Assembly: GCF_025144665.1 (NCBI RefSeq) | Contig: NZ_CP102294.1 | Location: 558,001 to 622,000, forward strand | Source of the DNA: Alistipes ihumii AP11 | GTDB lineage: Bacteria > Bacteroidota > Bacteroidia > Bacteroidales > Rikenellaceae | Direction of reading: 5' to 3' | DNA length: 64,000 nucleotides | Part shown: piece by piece, positions 44,876 to 53,249 of the stretch | Position numbering within the stretch: the first letter of the stretch is position 1 | Layout: each line of letters opens with the position of its first letter | Notes under the pieces: model-generated | The model's database searches: none | Told to the model about the DNA's origin: nothing | The model's input: the letters and a program-made list of their open reading frames with translations, nothing else | Made by a program: the position numbers and the translations under genes

Positions 44876-45195
44876 TAAACGATTTGACATTTAAATACAA
44901 AATACTATAAATAAGATATATATATCGTATTAATTAAAGTTAAACACATATTGAAATATCGGGATTATCGGATAAGGCCAAAAATTCATACCAAAACGAC
45001 TTCGGTTTACAATATTTAACATTGATAATCAGACATATAATATACGTAATCTAAAGTATTGAAACATGTGTTTCCCTTTTTTGATTATCGATCTGTATCA
45101 ATATTTCATTGACTTATTACAATTGTAAAAAGCTATTTTTGATTTTCGTCGTGTATTTTTGTAATCCGCATGCGGGGAATTCGAGCAAATTTATT

Positions 45196-45203
45196 TAACT
45201 TTG
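45196..45203 (+). promoter_or_regulatory. -7 element close to the XRE gene
   Basis: TAACTTTG ends 14 nt before the ATG at 45218. It supports that start over the Met at 45170. Confidence 0.45.
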
Positions 45204-45217
45204 TAAAAAACCGAAAA

Positions 45218-45700
45218 ATGCGCGAAAGGCTGTCGAAATTCATCGAAATGGAAAGGCTGACTTCTTCCAGACTGGCGGAAATTCTGGGTGTTCAGCCGTC
45301 GAATATTTCCCATATTCTCGGAGGCAGAAACAAACCCAGTTTCGAATTCATCGAAAAGTTATTGCTGCGTTTTCCGAAACTCAACCCGGATTGGATTATT
45401 CTCGGCAAAGGACCGGTTTATCGTCCCGAGATACCTTCTGTCGTTCGGCCGACAGAAATTCCTGAACCGGAAACCGATCTGAATCTTTTCTCGGATACTA
45501 CGACCGCGATCCGTTCGCAACAACATGACGCTCCCGAAAAATTCCTCCCGGCCTCTGATGTCCAAGATCCGGCAAAGGAAAATTACACGGCCTCGGAACC
45601 ATCCGTTCATGCGGATATCGATGAAGTCCCGGAATCGGAAATAGATCGAATCATCCTTCTCATGAAGGATAAAAGCTGCATATGCTATCGTCCGAAATGA
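45218..45700 (+). CDS. XRE family transcriptional regulator
   Basis: A 160-aa protein with an N-terminal Cro/CI-type helix-turn-helix (about residues 1-65: LSKFIEMERLTSSRLAEI, then VQPSNISHILGGRNKPS). A proline/acidic linker follows, and the C-terminal tail is short and helical with two Cys. No peptidase S24 or metabolite-binding domain is seen, so it is a small DNA-binding protein of unknown target. An in-frame Met at 45170 would add 16 residues but lies upstream of the best promoter. The coding DNA is less GC-rich than average. Confidence 0.8.
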   Translation: MRERLSKFIEMERLTSSRLAEILGVQPSNISHILGGRNKPSFEFIEKLLLRFPKLNPDWIILGKGPVYRPEIPSVVRPTEIPEPETDLNLFSDTTTAIRSQQHDAPEKFLPASDVQDPAKENYTASEPSVHADIDEVPESEIDRIILLMKDKSCICYRPK

Positions 45701-46168
45701 TTCGTATGAATTTAACATAATAGCAAGAGGCGTTGTCGATTTTACGGAAGGAATCCAAGAACAAAATTGCTAAAAGTCATATCTCCGTAAAGAAAATACC
45801 TTTTCTCTACGACCGTCGTTCAGTGCTTTCATTAAGAAAGCTTCAAGACTAAAAGAAATCACAGAAACAGGCAAACTAAGATTCATACAATAGTCCTATT
45901 TACAGCGTATTATAATTTGAATCCTGCAAGTTTACATATGAATTATAATTAGCATTATGTTAAATAATAGTGCTTTTCGCTTCTCCTATAACAAGCAATT
46001 GCCTGCAAACATTCTCAACCAAAACAGAATTTCAGATCGACGAGGTCTACACTACTATCTCAAATCATGATAATAATGCTCGCACTCCGACGCACTGCAA
46101 CAATAGAAACCTTGAATCGAACGATATTTCAATTCAGACTGCTCCGAGGAGACGCAGCTCATACCCGA
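45701..46168. other. gene-free flank of the tandem array with short intergenic repeat, copy 2
   Basis: The 16-nt GGAATCCAAGAACAAA at 45750-45765 matches 35580-35595 exactly. The rest is AT-rich with no hairpin terminator after the XRE gene. Small frames here have no recognisable features. Confidence 0.4.
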
Positions 46169-46880
46169 CATCGATGCGTTCGGCTTGCGGCATTGAGCGA
46201 GCTGACAGATCATTTCCCGTTCGATTCGCGGGCAAGAATGGACAAGGCCGACACAAACATCGATGCGTTCGGCTTACGGCATTGAGCGAGCTGACAAATC
46301 GTTTCCCGTTCGATTCGCGGGCAAGAATGGACAAGGCCGACACAAACATCGATGCGTTCGGCTTACGGCATTGAGCGAGCTGACAAATCGTTTCCCGTTC
46401 GATTCGCGGGCAAGAATGGACAAGGCCGACACAAACATCGATGCGTTCGGCTTACGGCATTGAGCGAGCTGACAAATCGTTTCCCGTTCGATTCGCGGGC
46501 AAGAATGGACAAGGCCGACACAAACATCGATGCGTTCGGCTTACGGCATTGAGCGAGCTGACAAATCGTTTCCCGTTCGATTCGCGGGCAAGAATGGACA
46601 AGGCCGACACAAACATCGATGCGTTCGGCTTACGGCATTGAGCGAGCTGACAAATCGTTTCCCGTTCGATTCGCGGGCAAGAATGGACAAGGCCGACACA
46701 AACATCGATGCGTTCGGCTTACGGCATTGAGCGAGCTGACAAATCGTTTCCCGTTCGATTCGCGGGCAAGAATGGACAAGGCCGACACAAACATCGATGC
46801 GTTCGGCTTACGGCATTGAGCGAGCTGACAAATCGTTTCCCGTTCGATTCGCGGGCAAGAATGGACAAGGCCGACACAAA
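46169..46880. repeat. eight tandem copies of an 89-bp repeat
   Basis: The unit starts ATGCGTTCGGCTTACGGCAT and recurs at 46174, 46263, 46352, 46441, 46530, 46619, 46708 and 46797, exactly 89 bp apart. Copies 2-8 look essentially identical. Copy 1 differs at a few bases (for example TTGCGG for TTACGG), and the last copy changes after its CACAAAC. Because 89 is not a multiple of three, each frame shifts at every unit and stops in the third copy, so the array is not one long protein. Each unit holds small inverted repeats (CCCG...CGGG around TTCGATTCG; GGCCGA...TTCGGC across the junction). There are no unique spacers. Confidence 0.95.
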
Positions 46881-47021
46881 CGGGTATAACGAATCGCCTC
46901 ATACGCTGCGCTGCAAACGGTCGTTACAGGGATTTACGACGGAGCCGATAGCTTGCCCTGTCGAAGAAACGCCGGACGAATTTCCAATAAAAGCACGTAG
47001 CTCGTCCTACGAGCAGCGAAA

Positions 47022-47048
47022 CCCTATTTACCCTATTTACCCTATTCG
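47022..47048. repeat. three 9-bp tandem units
   Basis: CCCTATTTA at 47022-47030 and 47031-47039, followed by the variant CCCTATTCG at 47040-47048. Confidence 0.7.
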
Positions 47049-47423
47049 AAATGCCGATCGTTGTCGCCGAGCACGATCTCATCCGCCGAACAGGACGAAC
47101 ACCACGAATATTCGGCCCGTTCTCCCGGCTCCCATTTTCCGCCGCACCCGACAGCCCCCATGTGCCGCCGCAGTTCTCGAACCCGAAAACCGACACGACC
47201 CGATTTCGCAGCACGAACAGTCCCTCGATTCAGTGAGGGCCCGACCAGACAAGCGAGCCTTAGGAGCATTATTGGCTGCATTTACCGGTCATCATACCAT
47301 GCACGGGGGAGATACGGGAGTCCCCGAAAGCCGATTTATCCTATCCCATTTTTTATCGGACGACAGCCCAAAACAAACATATGTCGCCTGTATCGTGCGG
47401 TTTCCGGCGAGCACCCGGCAAAC

Positions 47424-47452
47424 AAGAAGGACGCCCGACGGACGTCCTTCTT
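47424..47452. terminator. strong hairpin, probable terminator
   Basis: Perfect 10-bp arms AAGAAGGACG and CGTCCTTCTT with an inner CCG/CGG pairing. It lies ~115 bp beyond the stop of the minus-strand lipoprotein gene and could end its transcript, though U-tracts are short. Confidence 0.45.
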
Positions 47453-47566
47453 ACTTACTCTCGCGAGACCGTTACCCGATCCCGGACTATCGAAACGCCT
47501 CGCTTATGTCAAGCTGAAGCGCTGATAACATAACTTTCATATCGAGAATAACCGGTTACCCTCGAT

Positions 47567-50416
47567 CTACAATTCGGAAAGAATCCGCTTTTTCAAGGTA
47601 TTCATATCCGCATCGGTCACATACACTTTGCCCCGGACATGGTAACGCTTTTTCGTAGGAGCATCGACAGGCTTCAAAATCAGTCCCATGCTCTCTCCCC
47701 TATGGAAAGCTCCTTCGGCATTGAGGAAAACCAAGGCCAAAGCATGCTTTCCGTCGGACGAACGGACCGCCACAGCCCTTACGGAACCGGCCAAGCTATC
47801 CTCCACTTCGGCCCATTCTCCGTCGACCAAAGCCTCCGGACGAGCACCTTCGAACGCCGTTCCGCTCAAGTCGATCGTATACTCCGGCGAAGAATGGCTG
47901 TAATCCGGCTCGTAGTTCTGCCACCAATATTCCAGATCGATGTCGTCTTCGTTGGGGCTTAGGCGGCCGCCTCTCTCCCACTCTGCAAATTGCTGCTTGA
48001 ACCACAGCGAGTTGCCTTCGCTGAGGCTCCATTTCGGCGTGAAACGCTCGTCTCCGACAGCATACATCGTAGGTTGCGGGATCGTCAGTACGACATCTCC
48101 TGCGGACGTCGCGATCTGCACGGCGCTTCCGACGGGAGCACCCTCATACTCGATCTGGCTCAACTCGATCTTACCCGGCATACGGAGGCTCTCCCCTACC
48201 GTCACTTTCAACTGTTGCGGCTCCTCAGAGGCCGAAACGAGGAAAACGGCTCCGAACGTTCCGTCCTCGTCGCAGAATACCTGATAGCCATCCAGAGCGT
48301 TGTTGCGCGAATGATAGAGAGGTCTCCACGCGTCTCCCTCACGAACGAATATGCGAGGCATGCGCCATTGGGTCAACCCTTTGACCACGACGGGAATCAG
48401 GTTCTTGCCACCGGCCACGGTGAACAACGCTCCGTTGTTCTCGGCCCTGACCACAATCGGCAGATCGCTCACCTTCTCGCCCTGCTCGACCGACACCACG
48501 TGCATAGCTCCCTCTGCATCGTAACGCACGACCATTTCGGGGCTCTTCGTGTCGAACGTAGCTCCATAGGGCAACCAATAGCCCTCGATCTCGATAACGT
48601 CGCCCGCTTTCAGCTTCAGGTCGTCCGTATCGGGCACCAGACACATGCGCGTGTCTTTCGCAGCATCCTGCTCGAAGACATTCTTATAACCACCCAACTG
48701 AACCGTAGCGGCCGGCTTGAGTCCCCCTGCGCTGAATCTCTTTACGATAATCGCATTCGATCCTCTTTTGTTCAGCGAATCGCCGTACTCCGCGATAAAG
48801 AAATTTTCCTCGGGCAATGCGACTCCTTTCACGGGGAAAGGCTTTTTGCTCGGATCGAGCCTGATCTCGTCGACACCGGTCGCCGCAAAGCGGTCGAAAC
48901 GCAGCCCCTGAATAATCGACGCGATAGTCAAGAAGCGGCAATTCGCGCGAGCATCGGCGATTTCCAGCGGCTGGAGCACCTCGTAGCGAACCTTGAAATA
49001 ACTGCGGAGCTCGTCGTTCTGAGGCGTCTCGAAAATGTCGGCCGTCACTTTGATCTTGCCGTCGGAAGTCAGATAGCGCAGACCTATATCGTACCAGTTG
49101 GGCCCCGTACTGCGATAAACGGTTCCCGTATAGACCGGATGAATCCAGTCCTTGCCGTCGTAATAGGACAGGAAGCTGTGTCCGGCCAGATTGTCGTGCT
49201 GAGGCTGGTCTACCCAAAAGCATTCCTGACTCATGGCGCGGAAATCGGCGATCGTCACACCTCCTAATCCGGCAAACTTGAACGGCACGTAACAGGTCGT
49301 CTCGGTCACGCCGGTCGAGCTGTGAAAATAGTCCATCCATGCTCCGAGCGACGACCAATGCTTGGTCATGTGCCGTCCCCAGTTCTGGAACAGGTGCAGG
49401 CTCGTCAGCGTATGGCTCTCGCCCGGCTCGAGATAAAGCGGAAAAATCGTTTCGCTGAACGGCTGGTCGGTCGGATTATAGAAAGCCTCCTCTTTCTCGC
49501 CGGCAAAGTTCTTTGAAACCTGCACGACGATCGGCATCGGATGCCCTTCGCGATCGAGCAGCATACCTCCCTCGGTGATTTCTCCTCCGTCGGACGACTC
49601 GTGGCAGACATAGATTTTACGCTTCACGCTGTCGTTGTTCACACGGAAAGTAACCGTCTCGTAAAAATTCGGCTCGTCGTAAAGTTTCTTTTGGAAGCCG
49701 CCGTCCGTGTGACTGCCCAGAATATAGCAGCCGCGCTTGCGGTCATACCGCACCGGATTACGTCCCGCCAACAGGCGGAAAGCATCGGCCGGCAACGGTT
49801 CCGACTCTCCGAATATCGGGAACGAGTAGCTCTGGATCGTACCTTTAGCAAAAGGTTTGAAGCCGTCGTATTTCTGCTCGACGAGACCTTTGACCTCCAT
49901 CGAGGCGGGAACGAAGCGACCCGATCCGTGCCAGGTAATGTCAGCCAGTATCTTCTCGGGATAGCAATACAGCGTCAGGTCGCCGCGCAGCGCAGCCGTA
50001 TCCTTCTTATCCGTAGCCAAATGCACGTCGAACCAGTGTATCTCGCAATAGTACGGTCCCCGGCGATAGAGATTGATGCGCGTCTCACCTCGATAGTTCC
50101 GCGTCGAATATCGAGTGCCGGACGCGTCCTCCATCTCGAACCAAAGCCAAGGAGTTCCGTCGGCCTTGTTCTGCAGCAAATGAGGCGCGCGCAACTGTCC
50201 TATCAGATGATACTCTTCGGCAAGTATTTCAAAAGCCGTGCGCGAGGAATCGGTATAGGCCACTTCGAGCTGAGGCCTCGCCGCAACAGGCTGATAACGG
50301 AAATCTTCCTGCCACAGAGCCGCATCGGGCTCCCGGCCGGCAGAATCGGAACATGACGTCAGCCCCGCCGTCAAAAGAGCGGTCGACGCGCAAATTACCA
50401 ACAGGTTTCTTTTCAT
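47567..50416 (-). CDS. 949-aa outer-membrane lipoprotein, unknown family
   Basis: A large protein with a lipoprotein signal peptide (lipobox GLTSC, lipidated Cys22, next Ser-Asp-Ser). I recognise no enzyme or binding family. It is rich in Trp/Tyr and beta strands. Aromatic segments such as WYDIGLRYLTSDGKIKV and FWVDQPQHDNLAGHSFLSYY suggest a carbohydrate-handling beta-sandwich fold, but no catalytic motif is evident. It lies downstream of the SusC/SusD locus on the same strand, separated by a very strong terminator at 50648-50690, so it has its own promoter or depends on readthrough. A surface enzyme or large glycan-binding protein of that locus is plausible; this is inference. Confidence 0.7.
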   Translation of the reverse strand: MKRNLLVICASTALLTAGLTSCSDSAGREPDAALWQEDFRYQPVAARPQLEVAYTDSSRTAFEILAEEYHLIGQLRAPHLLQNKADGTPWLWFEMEDASGTRYSTRNYRGETRINLYRRGPYYCEIHWFDVHLATDKKDTAALRGDLTLYCYPEKILADITWHGSGRFVPASMEVKGLVEQKYDGFKPFAKGTIQSYSFPIFGESEPLPADAFRLLAGRNPVRYDRKRGCYILGSHTDGGFQKKLYDEPNFYETVTFRVNNDSVKRKIYVCHESSDGGEITEGGMLLDREGHPMPIVVQVSKNFAGEKEEAFYNPTDQPFSETIFPLYLEPGESHTLTSLHLFQNWGRHMTKHWSSLGAWMDYFHSSTGVTETTCYVPFKFAGLGGVTIADFRAMSQECFWVDQPQHDNLAGHSFLSYYDGKDWIHPVYTGTVYRSTGPNWYDIGLRYLTSDGKIKVTADIFETPQNDELRSYFKVRYEVLQPLEIADARANCRFLTIASIIQGLRFDRFAATGVDEIRLDPSKKPFPVKGVALPEENFFIAEYGDSLNKRGSNAIIVKRFSAGGLKPAATVQLGGYKNVFEQDAAKDTRMCLVPDTDDLKLKAGDVIEIEGYWLPYGATFDTKSPEMVVRYDAEGAMHVVSVEQGEKVSDLPIVVRAENNGALFTVAGGKNLIPVVVKGLTQWRMPRIFVREGDAWRPLYHSRNNALDGYQVFCDEDGTFGAVFLVSASEEPQQLKVTVGESLRMPGKIELSQIEYEGAPVGSAVQIATSAGDVVLTIPQPTMYAVGDERFTPKWSLSEGNSLWFKQQFAEWERGGRLSPNEDDIDLEYWWQNYEPDYSHSSPEYTIDLSGTAFEGARPEALVDGEWAEVEDSLAGSVRAVAVRSSDGKHALALVFLNAEGAFHRGESMGLILKPVDAPTKKRYHVRGKVYVTDADMNTLKKRILSEL

Positions 50417-50431
50417 AACAGGTTCGTGTTA

Positions 50432-50485
50432 AAGGTTAGTGTCAAAAGGTCGGTGATAGTACCGGCGATATCAAGGTTAGTGTCA
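50432..50485. repeat. direct repeats upstream of the 949-aa gene
   Basis: AAGGTTAGTGTCA occurs at 50432-50444 and 50473-50485, a 41-bp period (about four helical turns). Both lie within 70 bp upstream of the ATG at 50416. They could be paired operator sites. Confidence 0.5.
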
Positions 50486-50647
50486 GCATATGGCAGCCGG
50501 TTTCCGTCGTCTGCCCGGAACAAAGGAAAGAATCGTAAACCTCCGACGCCGATGTTCCGAACCGAAACGGTCCCGGCAAGAGCGTTCCCCTCGATCGAAC
50601 AATCGGAAAGCTCCCCTACTCCGACCGGACCTCCTCGTCCGGTCATT

Positions 50648-50690
50648 GCAAAAAACGTCACGGTCCGAAACGGAACGTGACGTTTTTTGC
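50648..50690. terminator. very strong terminator of the SusC/SusD operon
   Basis: Perfect 15-bp arms at 50648-50662 and 50676-50690 containing A6 and T6 runs, plus an inner TCCG/CGGA pairing. It starts 18 bp past the stop of the last operon gene. It is symmetrical, so it works from both sides. Confidence 0.85.
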
Positions 50691-50708
50691 TAAAGAAAGC
50701 CGTAAGGC

Positions 50709-51731
50709 TTATCTGGAAAGACCGAATCCGCGGAGATAGATTGGAGATCCGTCACCATGCCCATCAATATCAAGACGCATAACCTGACCTTCCTTGCCAG
50801 CGCCGGGGCCAGTAGGAGCCCCATTTTGATATTTGTCAAAAATACCTGGAACGCTTGCTGAAAAATCAAATGTCACTCTCTTCCATTCATCGGAAGGATC
50901 GCAGGTAGGAGTAGTAATCGTATCATCACCGATTACCACGAAGAAAATCTGCAACTGAAAAGCAGATGTCGCCTTGTATTCAAAAGTCAACTTATTGTAA
51001 TCCGCAGTAATTTGCTTGCTACAAAGAAACTGAAGCCATGCATCACCGGAATTCGCCTCATTCTGGAATTCGTAAATCGGATAGATTCCATATCCTTTAA
51101 CCGCACCATCATTCTGTGACTCAAATTCCATCTGATTGGCAGGCATACTTGCAGTGAAATTGAAATAAAGCATATCTGCTAAATTCGCTTCCTCGGAAGT
51201 ACGCCCGCGACCAGCCAGATTGCGAATCGTCAGCGTCACGCCGGCCTTGTCTCCCAAACCGATCTTCATGGAAGAGCCGATACTCCCCCACGTGCTGGAC
51301 AACAGACCCATGTCGAAAGAATAGGTCTGCCAGTCGTCAGAAGCAACCAGATCGGGCAAAACCGTGTAGGAATCGCTGTTGCTCTGATCCAACTGAACGC
51401 TCGGGGTAATCGTTTCCGAAACCTTGTACTCGAACGTCAGCACCTGTCCCTTCGTCGCAGCCAAAGCCTTGTTCGTAAAGAAGTAGGCATCCGCCCCTGT
51501 CGTCTTGACTTCGAAAACGACGTCGTCGCTCTCTTCCTCCGTGAGATCCGTTAGTTCGACGTTGTTCTGCTTCGTTTCATCGAACGTGAAATAATTCGCA
51601 TTGACACCGGTATCCCATCCTGGGCGACCGTACACATCCTCGAAAGAAAGCTGCGTAGGATCGTCGTCGCTGCAGGAGGAAAAGCCTACACCGGCCGCAA
51701 AAAGAAAAAATATCAATCCAATCTTTTTCAT
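50709..51731 (-). CDS. surface lipoprotein, candidate glycan-binding protein
   Basis: A 340-aa lipoprotein (lipobox GFSSC, Cys20, followed by the acidic surface-export stretch SDDDP). Two beta-sandwich-like halves (about 40-165 and 175-335) carry aromatic and Asp/Gly-rich loops, and both contain a LTFEYK strand with similar context, so they look like duplicated carbohydrate-binding-module-like domains. Its place at the end of a SusC/SusD operon fits a surface glycan-binding protein (DUF4979-like). The ligand is unknown. Confidence 0.7.
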   Translation of the reverse strand: MKKIGLIFFLFAAGVGFSSCSDDDPTQLSFEDVYGRPGWDTGVNANYFTFDETKQNNVELTDLTEEESDDVVFEVKTTGADAYFFTNKALAATKGQVLTFEYKVSETITPSVQLDQSNSDSYTVLPDLVASDDWQTYSFDMGLLSSTWGSIGSSMKIGLGDKAGVTLTIRNLAGRGRTSEEANLADMLYFNFTASMPANQMEFESQNDGAVKGYGIYPIYEFQNEANSGDAWLQFLCSKQITADYNKLTFEYKATSAFQLQIFFVVIGDDTITTPTCDPSDEWKRVTFDFSASVPGIFDKYQNGAPTGPGAGKEGQVMRLDIDGHGDGSPIYLRGFGLSR

Positions 51732-51815
51732 ATTTTCAACTTTTCATGCATTCGGCCGTCCGGAGACTTCCCTCGGAGGGAGCCTCCGGACATCCGAATT
51801 CCATTTCAAACTCGA

Positions 51816-52253
51816 TTACTGCACATAAAAGGTAAAGCCGTTCGAAACCTCGTTGTGGTCCCAATCCTCCACCACCAGCCGAATCTCGGTATCATCCTTC
51901 GCATCGATCGTACCGGAAACCGTTACGTTCAGATCGTCGGGAAGACCGGCAACCAGCCTTTCGGTAGGCACCTTGACCTCATCGCTGAGAACCTGATAGC
52001 GAATCTCCTTTACGGTAGCGATTCCCGTATGGGCGAAGACCTCGAAACTATAGCTGATCCTCTCTCCGGTAGCCACAGTGAACCGTTCGGTCGACGAAGC
52101 GTCGTACTCGGCCCCGTTCACATACACCTTGATCACGGGCGGATCGGCCAAATCGTCCTTGCAGCCGAACATGACCACGGCAATCAACAGCAGCGCCAAC
52201 CGACTCATCACCTTTTGCAAACCATTGAATTTGACATTCATTATTCGTATCAT
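51816..52253 (-). CDS. small Ig-like lipoprotein of the SusC/SusD operon
   Basis: A 145-aa lipoprotein with lipobox VVMFGC (Cys31 from the first Met, followed by KDDLADPP). The mature ~115 residues form one Ig/bacterial Ig-like beta domain (VIKVYVNGAEYDASSTERFT, LRLVVEDWDHNE-type end). The start is uncertain; Met16 or Met5 of the frame would give a normal signal peptide. It sits between two other lipoprotein genes and may serve as an accessory part of the SusC/SusD complex. No enzyme motif. Confidence 0.65.
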   Translation of the reverse strand: MIRIMNVKFNGLQKVMSRLALLLIAVVMFGCKDDLADPPVIKVYVNGAEYDASSTERFTVATGERISYSFEVFAHTGIATVKEIRYQVLSDEVKVPTERLVAGLPDDLNVTVSGTIDAKDDTEIRLVVEDWDHNEVSNGFTFYVQ

Positions 52254-52274
52254 AACAGTATCTGCATTAATAAG

Positions 52275-53213
52275 TTAGTTTTTCTCAACGACCACATCGA
52301 GACTGATCGTCTGGTTGTTCGAGACGTCTTCGTTCTTACGGTCGATCTCTTTCACCTTCATCAGGCCGTAGCGGCCGTCTTCGGTCCGGAAAGCGATCAT
52401 ATCCTCCTCTTCCAAAGCCGGAGCGATCTTGCCCGCGGTATAGTCGAGAACCGTAGGATAATCTTTCGCCCGATCGAAGATATCCTTCAGCTCGGAAGCC
52501 TTGTTGACCTGGTCGAACACGCTCTCCGTGGTCACCAAATCCGTCGCATCCTTGAAGATCACCTCCGGATTCAGATCGTTGACCACCATCGCGTAATTAC
52601 CGGTCTTGTAATACTCGTCGAGAGAAACCAGACAGGCCTTGTTGTCATTGCCCTCGTAATAGGTAAATCCGAGGTCGATTCCCTTGGGATCGTTGGCGAT
52701 ATTGGCAACGAAGAAAGTACGTCCCGTCTCAAGGCACAGGAACGTCTTCGACGTAGCCGCAGGCATTCCGTCCGTCAGTTCGACATTGTACTTGGTTACG
52801 TCCATAAAGAGATTCACCCGGGCCGACGAGAAATTCCGATTGACGTCCTCGACATAAACCGAGTACGAGCAATCCTCGCTCAAGATCAGCGTATCGGAAA
52901 CGACGTACTCGTTGTACACGTTCAACTCTGCGCTCAGGTCGATCGTTTTCTCCTCCATCGGGGCATCCATATTCGCCCCCAAACCGGACCGGTACCATAC
53001 TTCGATCTTGGCAATCGGCGCGGCCGACTTGATGTCGAAGCGGTAAACCACCTCGGTTCCGTCGGGAACTCTCAGCTCTGCCGTACCCGGTTCGGAACCG
53101 GCGACGAAAGTCGTCGCGGAAATCTCGGGTCCTTCCGGATCGTTGTCATCGCATCCGACCAGTCCGAGCCCTCCGAGCACCAGCATTATCATGAACAATT
53201 TCAATTTTTCCAT
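52275..53213 (-). CDS. surface lipoprotein of the SusC/SusD operon
   Basis: A 312-aa lipoprotein (lipobox GLVGC, Cys21, then DDNDPEGPE, an acidic surface-export signal). It begins with an Ig-like domain (about 30-130, VVYRFDIKSAAPIAKIEVWY) and continues with a mixed domain (VVEKN at the end) of unknown type. Its position directly after susD suggests a ligand-binding accessory lipoprotein, as is usual for such loci. No catalytic motif is visible. Confidence 0.65.
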   Translation of the reverse strand: MEKLKLFMIMLVLGGLGLVGCDDNDPEGPEISATTFVAGSEPGTAELRVPDGTEVVYRFDIKSAAPIAKIEVWYRSGLGANMDAPMEEKTIDLSAELNVYNEYVVSDTLILSEDCSYSVYVEDVNRNFSSARVNLFMDVTKYNVELTDGMPAATSKTFLCLETGRTFFVANIANDPKGIDLGFTYYEGNDNKACLVSLDEYYKTGNYAMVVNDLNPEVIFKDATDLVTTESVFDQVNKASELKDIFDRAKDYPTVLDYTAGKIAPALEEEDMIAFRTEDGRYGLMKVKEIDRKNEDVSNNQTISLDVVVEKN

Positions 53214-53249
53214 AATACCATGTATTTACATTTAATATAAGACGAAATT

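Larger units (their letters stand above)
44623..45195. other. AT-rich island between the terminator and an XRE regulator gene
   Basis: A marked drop in GC relative to the neighbours. It contains several copies of the -7 motif (TACATTTG at 44732-44739 and 44822-44829, TATTTTTG at 45134-45141 and 45154-45161). The only candidate gene is a 35-aa ORF at 44768. No DnaA boxes were seen. Confidence 0.5.
46881..47566. other. gene-free region with small repeats and hairpins
   Basis: No convincing gene; long frames are Pro/Arg-rich and lack start context. It holds CCCTATTTA-type 9-bp repeats at 47022-47048, a 6-bp-arm hairpin at 47000-47014 and a strong hairpin at 47424-47452. Confidence 0.45.

Noticed and set aside
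46169-46880. CRISPR-like array
   Set aside because: The repeat period is 89 bp with no variable spacers, and no cas genes are near. It is a plain tandem repeat.
46169-46880. tRNA-like T-arm in each repeat unit (GTTCGATT context)
   Set aside because: No acceptor, D-arm or anticodon arm can be formed around it; the T-stem would have a mismatch. Judged a chance resemblance.
46708-47517. 269-aa plus-strand frame running from the repeat array into the intergenic region
   Set aside because: It begins inside a repeat unit and continues as Pro/Arg-rich sequence without domain or promoter.
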